A stretch of 64,000 nucleotides of DNA from Paenibacillus barengoltzii NBRC 101215. Its GTDB lineage: Bacteria; Bacillota; Bacilli; Paenibacillales; Paenibacillaceae. Positions within the stretch are counted from its first letter, which is position 1, and each line of letters opens with the position of its first letter. Positions 44,752 through 54,322 of this stretch are shown here, piece by piece. The notes below the pieces were generated by a model. It saw nothing but the letters and a program-made list of their open reading frames with translations. It had not been told where the DNA came from and ran no database searches. Position numbers and translations under genes: made by a program. The DNA is taken from contig NZ_BILV01000006.1 in NCBI RefSeq assembly GCF_004000745.1, positions 16,825 through 80,824 of the forward strand, given 5' to 3'.

Positions 44752-46581
44752 ATGTTCAACCGCATCCGAAGCATCATGACAACGCTTACTGACCGGATCT
44801 CGCGTAGGCTGGTCAATAAGCTTATTTTGTTGTTTACGACGATCATTATTCTAGTAGTTGGCCTACTAACCGTTATCTCTTATGAGATGCTTGAACAAGA
44901 ATCCGTAGAGCATAGTATGGCCAGCACCACCAACAACCTGAAGCTGATTAATCAGAAGCTGGAAGATTACCTCGCCGGTGTGGAACAAATGTCGCTGCCG
45001 CAGATTCACTATGAGGACATTCTGCAGGCGATTATGAACGAAGAATCGGATTACGCGTCAAAAATGTACTTGGAGGACTATCTGCGAGAGCTGTTTTACT
45101 CGCGGAATGACTTGGAGAGCATTTATCTCTATTTGATCGATCAACGCAAATACTACTCTATTACGCGCGAAGCTTATAACGTCTCGGTTCGGGTGAGCTA
45201 TCAGGAGGATATCCCCAATCAGGCGTGGTATAAGCGGGCGATGGAGAGCCGTTTTAACGAAGCCTATCAATCGTTTATCGTGCCAGGGGCGAAGTCGGGC
45301 TACGACATGGATGTAGAACCGGACTTTATGGGGTATCACCGCGTGCTGCGGTCCTTAGTCACCCGAGAGCCGAAGGCGATTGTCTCTTTTTATATGAAGC
45401 CCACGGTGAAAGATCAAATTTTGAAGGATGTCCCGTTCGAAAACGGAGAGCACCTGCTGTATCTAGATCCGAATAATGTTCCGTTTCATGTGGATGATCC
45501 TGCTTTTTTGGAGAAGGTTGAGGATGCACCCTGGCTTGCCCGGCTTGAAGAGGGAGATTCCATGAAGCCGATCACCTGGACCAGTGAGTCTGGCCACAAA
45601 TATTTGATTATTTACAACATTGAAGCGAACGGGGGCTGGAAGCTGGTCAAACCGATTCCGTACAGCAACCTGTATGCGGCTGCCCGAGCCACGCGGAATA
45701 TTGGATATCTCATCGGCACAATATTCTTGTTGATTTCGCTCATTCTGGTGACTCTGTTTTCCAACAAAATTACGAGTCCGCTGAAGGATTTGTCTCTCCA
45801 GATGCGCCGCTTCAGCGAAGGGACCTTTGATGCGGAAATCCCTGTGAAGGGTCAGGATGAGATCGCTTATTTATCCCGGCATTTCAACCGGATGGTGCGG
45901 CGGACGAACGATTTGATTAACGAGCGCTACAAGATGAAGCTGGTGGAGAAGAATGCGATCCTCAAAGCGCTGGAGGCGGAGATTAACCCGCATTTCCTGT
46001 ATAATGCGCTGCAGGCGATTTCGACCAAAGCGCTCAAGAGCGGGGACGACGAAGTAGCCGATATGGTGGATGCCTTGGCGTTGACGCTAAGATATTGTAT
46101 TAGTGGAAAAGACATCGTGTACGCTAGGGAGGAGCTGAAGCATATTGAACGTTATCTCGCGTTGCAGAAGGCTCGGTTTGGCAGCCGGCTGCAGGTAACG
46201 GTCGAGTGGGAGGAAGCCCTCAAGGAGCTGCAAATTCCCAAGCTGTCTATTCAATCTTTGGTTGAAAACTCCATTAAGCACGGGCTTGAGAAAATGTCGA
46301 GCGGCATCTCGATTCGGATTCGGGCCGAGCTGAGGGATAAGCATGCGGTGATCTCTGTCAGCGACAACGGTCCGGGCATTTCTCCGGAACGAATGGAGCA
46401 AATCCAGACGTCCTTCCGCCAAGAGTGGGAGGAGCAGGAAGGCGAGAACATCGGACTCAAAAATCTGTATACCCGCTTGAAGCTTCTCTATGGGGAAGAA
46501 GCAGAGCTCAAGATCCAGAGCGATGAGCACGGGACGGATATGTGTATGATCATACCGCGAGGGGGCAGCAGTTATGTATAA
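44752..46581 (+). CDS. YesM-type sensor histidine kinase of the third importer
   Basis: 609 residues. Membrane segments near 24-45 and 320-340 flank the sensor region; HAMP follows (KITSPLKDLSLQMRRFSEG). Phosphoacceptor His414 in INPHFLYN; ATPase motifs LSIQSLVENSIKHG and VSDNGPGISPE. GAGGAGCT precedes the ATG. The stop overlaps the regulator gene by 8 nt, so the two are made together. Confidence 0.9.
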   Translation: MFNRIRSIMTTLTDRISRRLVNKLILLFTTIIILVVGLLTVISYEMLEQESVEHSMASTTNNLKLINQKLEDYLAGVEQMSLPQIHYEDILQAIMNEESDYASKMYLEDYLRELFYSRNDLESIYLYLIDQRKYYSITREAYNVSVRVSYQEDIPNQAWYKRAMESRFNEAYQSFIVPGAKSGYDMDVEPDFMGYHRVLRSLVTREPKAIVSFYMKPTVKDQILKDVPFENGEHLLYLDPNNVPFHVDDPAFLEKVEDAPWLARLEEGDSMKPITWTSESGHKYLIIYNIEANGGWKLVKPIPYSNLYAAARATRNIGYLIGTIFLLISLILVTLFSNKITSPLKDLSLQMRRFSEGTFDAEIPVKGQDEIAYLSRHFNRMVRRTNDLINERYKMKLVEKNAILKALEAEINPHFLYNALQAISTKALKSGDDEVADMVDALALTLRYCISGKDIVYAREELKHIERYLALQKARFGSRLQVTVEWEEALKELQIPKLSIQSLVENSIKHGLEKMSSGISIRIRAELRDKHAVISVSDNGPGISPERMEQIQTSFRQEWEEQEGENIGLKNLYTRLKLLYGEEAELKIQSDEHGTDMCMIIPRGGSSYV

Positions 46582-48223
46582 TGTATTGATTATCGACGAT
46601 GAGGAGCCGCTTCGCGAGGCGATTCGGATTCTAGGAAATTGGCAAGAGCTTGAGGTGGATGAAATCCGGGAAGCGACGGACGGCAAAATGGGGCTTGCCA
46701 TGCTCGAGCAGTACAAGCCGGACATCGTTATGGTAGATATGAAAATGCCGGAGTTAAACGGGGTCGAATTCCTGCGGATTGTCGAGGAGAAGTATCCCGA
46801 GCTGCTGACCATTGTGATCAGCGGATATGACGACTTTGAATATACGCGTCAGGCGATTCATGCGAAAGTGGTCGATTATTTGCTGAAGCCGGTCAATCGT
46901 CAGGATTTGAACCAGGCGCTGCGCAAGGCGGTAGATGTGTTAAATGCCAAACGCGAGCGTCAGAAGGAATCGATCACACGAAACATTGCATTTAATATGT
47001 CGCTCCCGAAATTAAAGGAGAAGATCTATTTTTCCATTATTGAACGGAGCTTTAAGAAGCAGAGCAGCCAGGCATTCCTCTCGTTAATTGGGGCGGATGA
47101 ACCGGATCATCGATATGGCGCGCTCGTCCTGCGGATCTTGAACATGGAAGCTGTCCAGGAGAGCCGGTTTCATCGCGACCGGGAGCTGCTCCATTTCGCT
47201 GTGGCGAATGTGATTAATGAGGTTGTGGTGAACAATCTGCAGTGCTTCAGCTTTGCCAATCCGAAGCAAGAGCGGGAAGTGATCGCCATCTATACGGTGA
47301 AGGGGGGCTACCCGCAAGAGATCGCGTTTCGTGCAGGGGAATTGATGCGAAAAATTGTATCGACGATAGGTGATCTGTTTGGAATGCTGACTGTCGGAGG
47401 AATCGGACGATATTGCGAGGATGTGTTACACTTAGCTGAATCGTATGATGAGGCGGTTGCAGGCATTCAGAGCATCGACCTGCTGAAGCTTAAAGGGAAC
47501 GCGGTCATTGGAGAGGTGGATAAGGCAGCGAGCAAGGAGACGTTCTCCTTCTCCAGTCGAATGCCGATCTTGCGGGGGGCGTTAGAGGCAGGCAATCTTA
47601 ACCATGCCAAATCGGTGGTGGTCGAGTTTACCAAGAGCATCAAAGCCGCTGGATCCTTCAGCATCGGCGCGGCTGATCGGTTGATGCGGGAAATCGTCGT
47701 GCTCATGAATGATACGGTTTCCGAGCTGGGCGTTCCGGCGGACAAGCTTCCTTCCTCCGGCGGAGATCGGTCACTGCATAAGATTGGAATCAGCACGGAT
47801 ATCACTTCGTTTGATCAGTTCGAGGCCATCCTGCTTCATTTAACAGAATATTATCACGAGCAAGTCTGCCGCTCGATGGCCGCAGGCCGCCCGTTCAGCG
47901 TTGAGGTCATCAAGGAATATATCGACCATCACTATTTTGAGGACATCAAAATTTCCATGTTCACGGAGAGATATTTTTTGAGCCGCGAGTATTTAATGAA
48001 GCTGTTTAAGCAACAATATGGCTGCGGCATCCATGAATATGTGCAGAAGATCCGTATGGATAAGGCCAGAGAGCTGCTGGATGATTCGTCGCTCAAAATC
48101 CAGGAGATCTCGGAAATGTTGGGGTATAAGGACAAAAACTATTTCAGCAAGGCGTTCCGGAATTACTATTCGCTGTCACCATCCGAATACCGCCAGCAAC
48201 AGGAGGAAAGGGGCAAAAAGTGA
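46574..48223 (+). CDS. AraC-type response regulator of the third importer
   Basis: 549 residues. Receiver with Asp55 in MVDMKMPELNG and LLKPVNRQ lysine; AraC domain with FLSREYLMKLFKQQYG and LGYKDKNYFSKAFRNYYS. It overlaps the kinase gene by 8 nt. Likely controls the permease pair (minus) and the binding protein and alpha-galactosidase (plus). Its stop codon lies within the upstream arm of a terminator stem. Confidence 0.9.
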   Translation: MYNVLIIDDEEPLREAIRILGNWQELEVDEIREATDGKMGLAMLEQYKPDIVMVDMKMPELNGVEFLRIVEEKYPELLTIVISGYDDFEYTRQAIHAKVVDYLLKPVNRQDLNQALRKAVDVLNAKRERQKESITRNIAFNMSLPKLKEKIYFSIIERSFKKQSSQAFLSLIGADEPDHRYGALVLRILNMEAVQESRFHRDRELLHFAVANVINEVVVNNLQCFSFANPKQEREVIAIYTVKGGYPQEIAFRAGELMRKIVSTIGDLFGMLTVGGIGRYCEDVLHLAESYDEAVAGIQSIDLLKLKGNAVIGEVDKAASKETFSFSSRMPILRGALEAGNLNHAKSVVVEFTKSIKAAGSFSIGAADRLMREIVVLMNDTVSELGVPADKLPSSGGDRSLHKIGISTDITSFDQFEAILLHLTEYYHEQVCRSMAAGRPFSVEVIKEYIDHHYFEDIKISMFTERYFLSREYLMKLFKQQYGCGIHEYVQKIRMDKARELLDDSSLKIQEISEMLGYKDKNYFSKAFRNYYSLSPSEYRQQQEERGKK

Positions 48224-48248
48224 ACTGACGGCAAGGCTTCACTTTTTT
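48215..48248 (+). terminator. Terminator after the third kinase/regulator pair
   Basis: A perfect 10-bp stem AAAAAGTGAA/TTCACTTTTT with a 13-nt loop; the regulator stop codon lies in the first arm. Confidence 0.75.
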
Positions 48249-48350
48249 ACCCTTAATTCACCACATATCTACATTTCATCACTTGACTTCCTTCTTTAAA
48301 ATAGGGAGCATAGTAAATATTCACCAAAATGAAAGTGGGGGGCAAAGCTA

Positions 48351-49673
48351 ATGAAGAAAAAGATTCTGGCCTTATCATTCAGCCTGGTGTTGATTATGGG
48401 CCTGTTATCCGCTTGCGGCGGCAACAATAACGCGGCGAATAACGGGGCAAGCAACGCAGGCAGTGGTAACGGCGCAGCGACGGATGATTCCAAACCCGTA
48501 ACCATCAACATGTTCACGGCTTCTCCGGAATACACCGACGCATTTAACGCCTACATTGAGGAATATAAGAAAGTGAAGCCAAACGTGACGATTAACCTGG
48601 AAATCATGCAGGCGGACTACAACACGGTATTGAAATCCAGAATTGCAGCAGGAAGCACGCCGGATGTATTCCAAACGACCGCGGGCGGAGATATCGACAC
48701 TTTTGCTGAATACAGTGCGGATTTGACGGATCAACCGCTGGCTGCGGCCATGACGGATGCAGTTCGTGCGAATATGACTTCCTCTGACGGTAAAGTGCTG
48801 GGCTTGCCGGTGAAAGGGAACCTGTTCTCCTTAATCTACAACAAGGAACTGTTCGACGAAGCAGGAATCGAGAACTTCCCGAAAACGACGGCGGAGCTGG
48901 AGGATGCCATCGCTAAACTGGAAGCGAAAGGCATTACGCCATTTGCGAATGCGTACAAAGAATGGTGGGTATGGAAACACATCTTCCAACATTTCGTGAA
49001 CGCTGCAGCTCAAGATGCCGGTGTAACATCGCAGGATCTGGTGAAGAGCTTTATTGCCGGGGATGCGAAAATCAAGGATTATCCGGCGCTGTACGACAAC
49101 TTCTTTAACTTCATCGATACCACGGTAAAACATGGCACCGACAAACCGCTGGAACGCGACAGCAACGCACAAGTCAGCGACTTCGCATCCGGCAAAGCGG
49201 CAATCTTGTCAGGTAAGGGTGCCTGGGACGAAGAGGCGATCAAGAAGATTAACCCAGACATTCAAATCGGTATCGCCGGCTATCCGGTCAGCGACAAAGC
49301 CGAACAATCGACGATCATCACGGGTGCGGACCAAGCTCTGCGTATCAACAAAGACTCTGCGGTCGTTGACGAAACGATCGAATTCTTTAACTGGTTGTAT
49401 ACTTCCGACTACGGCAAGAACTGGTTCTCCACGATCGCGAAGGTCATTCCTCCAATCAAGGATGCTCCGCTCCCAGAACTGGATATGCCGAAACAAATGA
49501 ACGAAATCCTGAAATCCGAACCATCGGGTGACCTGGCGGTCAACTACTCCCTGGATACGTTCCATCAAAAATTCGGCGAAATCATGCAAGCTTACATCGG
49601 CGGCAGCAAAACCAAAGATCAAGCTGTGACCGAAATCGAACAAGCATGGGTACAACTGGGTTCGGCTGAATAA
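48351..49673 (+). CDS. Sugar-binding lipoprotein of the third importer
   Basis: 440 residues. Signal peptide MKKKILALSFSLVLIMGLLS ends in lipobox LSAC with Cys22, then GGNNN. Family 1 extracellular binding fold. AGTGGGGGGC is upstream. It has its own promoter region, separate from the minus-strand permeases it must work with, and lies just ahead of a GH36 alpha-galactosidase gene. This suggests raffinose-type or galactosyl oligosaccharides. Confidence 0.9.
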   Translation: MKKKILALSFSLVLIMGLLSACGGNNNAANNGASNAGSGNGAATDDSKPVTINMFTASPEYTDAFNAYIEEYKKVKPNVTINLEIMQADYNTVLKSRIAAGSTPDVFQTTAGGDIDTFAEYSADLTDQPLAAAMTDAVRANMTSSDGKVLGLPVKGNLFSLIYNKELFDEAGIENFPKTTAELEDAIAKLEAKGITPFANAYKEWWVWKHIFQHFVNAAAQDAGVTSQDLVKSFIAGDAKIKDYPALYDNFFNFIDTTVKHGTDKPLERDSNAQVSDFASGKAAILSGKGAWDEEAIKKINPDIQIGIAGYPVSDKAEQSTIITGADQALRINKDSAVVDETIEFFNWLYTSDYGKNWFSTIAKVIPPIKDAPLPELDMPKQMNEILKSEPSGDLAVNYSLDTFHQKFGEIMQAYIGGSKTKDQAVTEIEQAWVQLGSAE

Positions 49674-49711
49674 TCAACGGGAATCTCGGTTGTTCGTGAA
49701 ACCACGAAATG

Positions 49712-49745
49712 AACCCGGCACCAACTATCGGTGCTGGGTTTTGCT
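49712..49745 (+). terminator. Terminator/attenuator between lipoprotein and alpha-galactosidase genes
   Basis: AACCCGGCACC pairs with GGTGCTGGGTT (one G-U) followed by TTGCTTTT. It may end or only reduce transcription into the GH36 gene, which has no clear promoter of its own. Confidence 0.7.
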
Positions 49746-49780
49746 TTTACTTAGGACAGGTAAAGGAGTGTACGAGGGCG

Positions 49781-51883
49781 ATGAATCAAATCGAGCTAAG
49801 GGAGAACGGCTTACATCTCATTTTGGAAGTCACCGACGAGCAGGATGTGCGGCTGCTGCATTTTGGAGCAAGTGCATTGAGTGAAGCGGTGATCCGGGAG
49901 GAGCAGAAGCCGGGATTCCGGCTGATGGAGCTGCAACTCACTGGAGAGGACCGGGCCGAATATCACGGACGGACCCACCGGGCATCGTACCCGGGATTGA
50001 GGATGGTGTACGCCGGTCATACCAAAGGACGGAACGAGTTCGGGAGGAAGCTGGAAATCGCGCTGCGCGACCCGAAGACCGGGCTGCAGGCGGTGCAACA
50101 CCTCCAATTTTACGACGGGGTGCAATTGGTCCGAGCTTGGGCAGAACTGTACAATGCCGGGCCGGAAGCGGTGGGGATTGAGTATGTTTCCTCTTTTGCA
50201 TTGACCGGGTTGGATAAGGAGGGCCGCCAGGATCGGGACGAGAAAATGCGGCTGTCCATCCCCCATACCGGATGGCAAAGCGAGCTGCAGTGGCGCACAT
50301 ACCGATTACCTGAGCTCGGCTTATCTCATTTGACGGATCGCAGCTCCAAGCGGATCTCCTGCAGCAATACCGGCTCCTGGTCGGCGGCCGAGCATATCCC
50401 GATGGCGGTTCTGGAGAACCGCGAGGCGGAGAGCGTCTTGTTCTGGCAAATCGAACATAACGGCTCTTGGCATTGGGAGATCTTCGATCAGGTGGACCAA
50501 CTGACCTTGCTCCTCAGCGGACCAACTGAACACGATAACCATTGGTGGAAATCGCTTCAACCGGGTGAGCGGTTTATCAGCGTCCCGGTGGCTGTTGGCG
50601 CGGCGAAGGGAGGCTTCGAGGAAGCGATCGGCCAGCTGACCGCTTACCGTCGCCGGATTCGCCGACCGAATGCGGATAACCGGGAATTGCGGATTATTTT
50701 TAACGATTATATGAATTGTCTTTGGGGTTCACCTACGACAACCAAGCTGCTGCCGTTGATTGATGCCGCGGCTGAAGCGGGCTGCGAATACTTCTGCATC
50801 GATGCCGGCTGGTACGCTTCGGGTGAGTGGTGGGACGGCGTGGGGGAATGGCTGCCGTCTTCGGAACGGTTCCCGGAAGGGATCAAGTACGTATTGGATT
50901 ATATCCGCACCAAAGGGATGGTGCCGGGACTATGGCTGGAGCTGGAGGTCATGGGCATCAACAGTCCGAAGCTGGCAGACACGGACGACAGCTGGTTCTT
51001 CATGCGGCACGGCAAACGGGTGATGGACCGCAGTCGCTACCAGCTCGACTATCGCAACCCGAAGGTGGTGGCCCACGCCGATGAGGTCATTCGCCGATTG
51101 GTGGAGGACTATGGTGTCGGCTATATCAAGATGGACTATAACATCAACGCCGGGATCGGGACGGAAACGGCGGCGGACAGCTTCGGCGATGGATTGCTGC
51201 AGCATAACCGAGCATACTTGGCTTGGCTCGATCGGATTTTTGAACGCTATCCGGAGCTCGTTATCGAGAACTGTTCCAGCGGCGGGATGCGGATGGATTA
51301 TGCGATGTTAAGCCGCCACAGCATCCAGTCGACCAGTGATCAGGAAAATTACGTGAACTATGCGGCGATTGCCGCTTCATCCCCGTCCGCGCTGACGCCG
51401 GAGCAATCCGCTATCTGGTCGTATCCGCTGCGGGAAGGCGATGATGAAGAGGTCGTCTTCAATATGGTGAATGCGCTGCTGCTGCGTGTGCATCAGAGCG
51501 GTCATTTGGCGGAGCTAAGCCCGCGACGCCGGGAGCTGGTGAAGCAGGCGCTGGACTATTACAAGACGATTCGCGCAGACATTCCGGAGGCATTGCCGTT
51601 CTGGCCGCTGGGGCTGCCCAAGCAGCAGGACGACTGGATCAGCCTTGGCTTGCGCCGGCCGGGCAGCGATATGGTATATCTGGCTGTATGGCGTACGCGC
51701 GGGGAAACCTCCTCACAATCCTTGCCGCTTCCGTCGCTGCAAGGGGAGGGGCTGGACATCCGCTGTGCCTATCCGCAGGACTTGGATTGCGCATGGAACT
51801 GGGATGCCGCCGCAGGTCAGCTGACAGTGACTCTGCCTTCCGCGCCGTCTGCCCGATTGTTTGAGATCCGCCGTAAACTATAG
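49781..51883 (+). CDS. Alpha-galactosidase, GH36
   Basis: 700 residues from ATG 49781 (MNQIELRENG). Three-part GH36 layout: N-terminal beta-sandwich, catalytic barrel and short C-terminal beta domain. Nucleophile Asp452 in YIKMDYN and acid/base Asp520 in QSTSDQEN; the ENCSSGG substrate loop is intact. No signal peptide, so it cleaves imported galactosides. The nearest strong ribosome site (AAAGGAG) is 17 nt away, so GAGGG just before the start may serve. Shorter than the 720-750 residue raffinose enzymes but complete. Confidence 0.88.
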   Translation: MNQIELRENGLHLILEVTDEQDVRLLHFGASALSEAVIREEQKPGFRLMELQLTGEDRAEYHGRTHRASYPGLRMVYAGHTKGRNEFGRKLEIALRDPKTGLQAVQHLQFYDGVQLVRAWAELYNAGPEAVGIEYVSSFALTGLDKEGRQDRDEKMRLSIPHTGWQSELQWRTYRLPELGLSHLTDRSSKRISCSNTGSWSAAEHIPMAVLENREAESVLFWQIEHNGSWHWEIFDQVDQLTLLLSGPTEHDNHWWKSLQPGERFISVPVAVGAAKGGFEEAIGQLTAYRRRIRRPNADNRELRIIFNDYMNCLWGSPTTTKLLPLIDAAAEAGCEYFCIDAGWYASGEWWDGVGEWLPSSERFPEGIKYVLDYIRTKGMVPGLWLELEVMGINSPKLADTDDSWFFMRHGKRVMDRSRYQLDYRNPKVVAHADEVIRRLVEDYGVGYIKMDYNINAGIGTETAADSFGDGLLQHNRAYLAWLDRIFERYPELVIENCSSGGMRMDYAMLSRHSIQSTSDQENYVNYAAIAASSPSALTPEQSAIWSYPLREGDDEEVVFNMVNALLLRVHQSGHLAELSPRRRELVKQALDYYKTIRADIPEALPFWPLGLPKQQDDWISLGLRRPGSDMVYLAVWRTRGETSSQSLPLPSLQGEGLDIRCAYPQDLDCAWNWDAAAGQLTVTLPSAPSARLFEIRRKL

Positions 51884-51902
51884 GGGGAGCTTAGATCCGA
51901 AG

Positions 51903-51946
51903 AAGATCCGCATCGCTGCTTTTGGCAGGGGATGCGGATCTTTTTT
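51903..51946 (+). terminator. Terminator of the alpha-galactosidase gene
   Basis: A perfect 12-bp stem AAGATCCGCATC/GATGCGGATCTT with a 16-nt loop and TTTT tail. Confidence 0.85.
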
Positions 51947-51984
51947 GTGCAAGGATAGCGGGTCATGGGAATGAAATGCGAAGT

Positions 51985-52113
51985 TCAATTGATCTTCTCG
52001 CCCGCCAGTTTGAAGCGAAGCTCAAACAAAAGGGGATCGGGAAGATTCGTTTTGTCGACGTTACCGTAGTAGTCCAATTCATGTCTATCATCGGAATAAT
52101 AAAATTTGTTCAT
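51985..52113 (-). CDS. Possible 42-residue small protein
   Basis: A minus-strand reading frame starting MNKFYYSDDRHELDYYG and ending LRFKLAGEKIN, rich in Tyr and Asp. It reads like real protein rather than noise, and it fills part of the otherwise gene-free 51884-52266 interval. No strong ribosome site is seen (GCGAGAAC). It could be a remnant of a longer gene or a small cytosolic protein. Unrecognised. Confidence 0.35.
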   Translation of the reverse strand: MNKFYYSDDRHELDYYGNVDKTNLPDPLLFELRFKLAGEKIN

Positions 52114-52171
52114 GAGTTCTCGCTAAATTGATCCTCGCTAGCATTCGTGGATTGGGGTGGATCTCTTTTGA

Positions 52172-52231
52172 TTGACATGAAACCAAATGGTGTCATATAA
52201 TCGATTTTATTAGGAAACCATTTGGTTTCAT
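52172..52231 (+). promoter_or_regulatory. Promoter with two operators for the SRPBCC-ArsR pair
   Basis: TTGACA (52172-52177), 18 bp, TATAAT (52196-52201). ATGAAACCAAATGGT (52177-52191) and its exact inverse ACCATTTGGTTTCAT (52217-52231) flank the -10; each half is itself nearly palindromic (AAACCA-NN-TGGTTT). This fits autorepression by the ArsR protein encoded second in the operon. Confidence 0.75.
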
Positions 52232-52266
52232 GTTAGCTAATCAATCAAGATTATAAAGGAGAATAG

Positions 52267-52695
52267 ATGATGGAACAGAACAATACGGGTAAGCTGCCGG
52301 ATATTCGGCATACGATGCTGCTCAATGCACCGATCTCGCGGGTATGGGAGGCTGTAGCTACGTCGGAGGGGATTGCCGCTTGGTTTATGCCGAATAGTTT
52401 TCAGCCGGTATTAGGCTATGAGTTTGTCCTGCATGCCGGCCCGTTTGGAGATTCCCCGTGCAAGGTGATGGAATTGGAGCCGCCGCACCGGCTGTCGTTC
52501 ACTTGGGGCAAGGATTGGACGGTGACCTTTGAGTTGGAGGAAAAAGGGGAGCAAACGGAATTTACGTTGATTCACGGCGGTTGGACTGCCTACCAAGTGA
52601 CTGAGTTCGGCGAGGCGCACGAGCTGGTTCGCGGCCGTATGGATCAGGGCTGGACGGGTATCGTCGCTGCGTTGGCTAAATATGTACAGGAGTAA
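52267..52695 (+). CDS. SRPBCC (AHSA1-like) protein
   Basis: 142 residues of the SRPBCC/AHSA1 fold: ISRVWEAVATSEGIAAWFMP and a C-terminal helix (MDQGWTGIVAALAKYV). AAAGGAG precedes two in-frame ATGs (52267 and 52270). It shares a promoter with the ArsR regulator gene 3 nt downstream, a very common pairing in Bacillota whose ligand is generally unknown. Confidence 0.85.
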   Translation: MMEQNNTGKLPDIRHTMLLNAPISRVWEAVATSEGIAAWFMPNSFQPVLGYEFVLHAGPFGDSPCKVMELEPPHRLSFTWGKDWTVTFELEEKGEQTEFTLIHGGWTAYQVTEFGEAHELVRGRMDQGWTGIVAALAKYVQE

Positions 52696-52698
52696 GTC

Positions 52699-53097
52699 AT
52701 GGCAGAGGCCGCTTCTGTAAAACATGATGTGTTCCAGGCGATTTCCGACCCGACGCGCCGAGAACTGCTGCAGTTGCTGAGCGGGCAAGAGCTGGCGCTA
52801 AAGGATATCAGCAGCCAGTTCCCTATCAGCCGAACTGCGGTATCCAAGCACTTGCGTATCTTGGCAGAGGCTGGCCTTGTGCGCGAGCGCAAGGTCGGCC
52901 GGGAGACGCGCTACCGCCTGGAGGCCGACCCGCTGTTGGAGCTGAAGCGCTGGCTGGCGTTTTTCGAGCGGTTCTGGGAGAACAAGTTGGCGTTGCTCAA
53001 GCACTATGTTGAATCTGAACCGGGCGCAGAACCGGAGGGGCTCCTTCCCGTCCCGGCGCCGCCATCCGGCAGTACAAGTGAGAATTCGGGCCAATAA
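52699..53097 (+). CDS. ArsR-family repressor
   Basis: 132 residues with a winged helix: ISDPTRRELLQLLSGQELAL and FPISRTAVSKHLRILAEAGL. No metal-binding cysteine motif (CxC) is visible, so it is not an arsenic-type sensor. A Pro/Ser-rich tail ends the protein. Likely represses its own operon at the paired operators upstream. Confidence 0.88.
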   Translation: MAEAASVKHDVFQAISDPTRRELLQLLSGQELALKDISSQFPISRTAVSKHLRILAEAGLVRERKVGRETRYRLEADPLLELKRWLAFFERFWENKLALLKHYVESEPGAEPEGLLPVPAPPSGSTSENSGQ

Positions 53098-53312
53098 AAT
53101 AAAGCCCTCGGCTGCACCTCAATAGGGGAGACGGGGGCTATTCCCATGTACGCGGCAGATGACGGGTTTGAAGGATTCAAAGGGGGAGCCGACCATCCCC
53201 TTTAGCTGGGATCGGCTTGCCTTCCCCGGGTCTCCCATCTGGTATATAATGGGTTTGGACTATTTCATCATGGCAAATTACTTCCAAAAAAACGCTCAAG
53301 GAGGTTGTTGAC

Positions 53313-54293
53313 ATGAAGTACGTCAGTTTGGGAAGAACCGGATTGAAGGTCAGCCGTTTGTGCCTGGGAACGATGAATTTTGGGCCAACGACGGACGAGA
53401 AGGAAGCGTTTAAAATCATGGACGCTGCCATTGATGCCGGCGTTAATTTCTTCGATACGGCGAATGTCTACGGTGGAACGTCGCATCGCGGCTGGACCGA
53501 GGAGATCATCGGCCGTTGGTTCGCGCAGGGCGGCGGCCGCAGAGAGAAGGTTGTGCTGGCGACGAAGGTGTACGGAGCGATGAGCGATCCTGCGTCGGAT
53601 CCCAATGAAGGCCAATCCGGCTTATCGGCCTACAAAATCCGCCGCCATCTGGACGATTCGTTGCGTCGGCTCGGCACGGACCATATCGAACTGTACCAGA
53701 TGCATCATGTCGACCGGAACGTTTCTTGGGATGAGTTATGGAATGCTTTTGATATCGCACAAAAACAAGGCAAAATCGGTTACGTTGGTGCCAGTAACTT
53801 CGCTGGGCGGGATCTTGTGAAGGCGCAATATGAGGCGAAAGCTCACGGGGCGCTGGGCCTTGTCTCCGAGCAGCATAAGTACAGCCTGCTGTGCCGACTG
53901 CCCGAGCTGGAGGTTCTGCCTGCAGCCGAGGAGCTGGGGATCGGCGTGATCCCGTGGAGTCCGTTGGACGGCGGGATTCTCGGCGGGAATCTGAATCCGC
54001 AGCCGGGCTCGCGTACGGCGAAGCAGACCGAACGGCTCGAGAAGCTGCGCCCGCAGCTGGAGCGGTTTAGCAACCTGTGCAAAGAGCTGGGCGAATCCGA
54101 AGCCACGGTGGCCCTCGCCTGGACGCTGGCGCATCCGGCGGTGACGGCGCCGATTATCGGGCCGCGGACGCTGGAGCAATTTGAGGAAACGCTGCGGGTT
54201 GTCGAAGTCGAGCTGAGTGAGGATACGCTCAAAGCTATTGACGAAATTTTCCCGGGTCCGGGTGGTGAAGCGCCAAAAGCGTACGCCTGGTAA
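53313..54293 (+). CDS. Aldo/keto reductase
   Basis: 326 residues. Tetrad residues: Asp and Tyr in FFDTANVYGGT, Lys in VLATKVYG, His in LYQMHHVDR. The late motif PIIGPRTLEQFEE binds NADPH. CAAGGAGG is about 9 nt before the ATG; a TATAAT lies at 53245-53250. Resembles YhdN/general-stress type reductases more than the AKR at 11815. Substrate unknown. Confidence 0.87.
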   Translation: MKYVSLGRTGLKVSRLCLGTMNFGPTTDEKEAFKIMDAAIDAGVNFFDTANVYGGTSHRGWTEEIIGRWFAQGGGRREKVVLATKVYGAMSDPASDPNEGQSGLSAYKIRRHLDDSLRRLGTDHIELYQMHHVDRNVSWDELWNAFDIAQKQGKIGYVGASNFAGRDLVKAQYEAKAHGALGLVSEQHKYSLLCRLPELEVLPAAEELGIGVIPWSPLDGGILGGNLNPQPGSRTAKQTERLEKLRPQLERFSNLCKELGESEATVALAWTLAHPAVTAPIIGPRTLEQFEETLRVVEVELSEDTLKAIDEIFPGPGGEAPKAYAW

Positions 54294-54322
54294 AAAGCCA
54301 TACGAGGGAGGAGAACGAGACG

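Noticed and set aside
51922..52131. Plus-strand 69-residue frame after the GH36 gene
   Set aside because: It starts inside the terminator stem, has no ribosome site and is weaker than the minus-strand frame at the same place.
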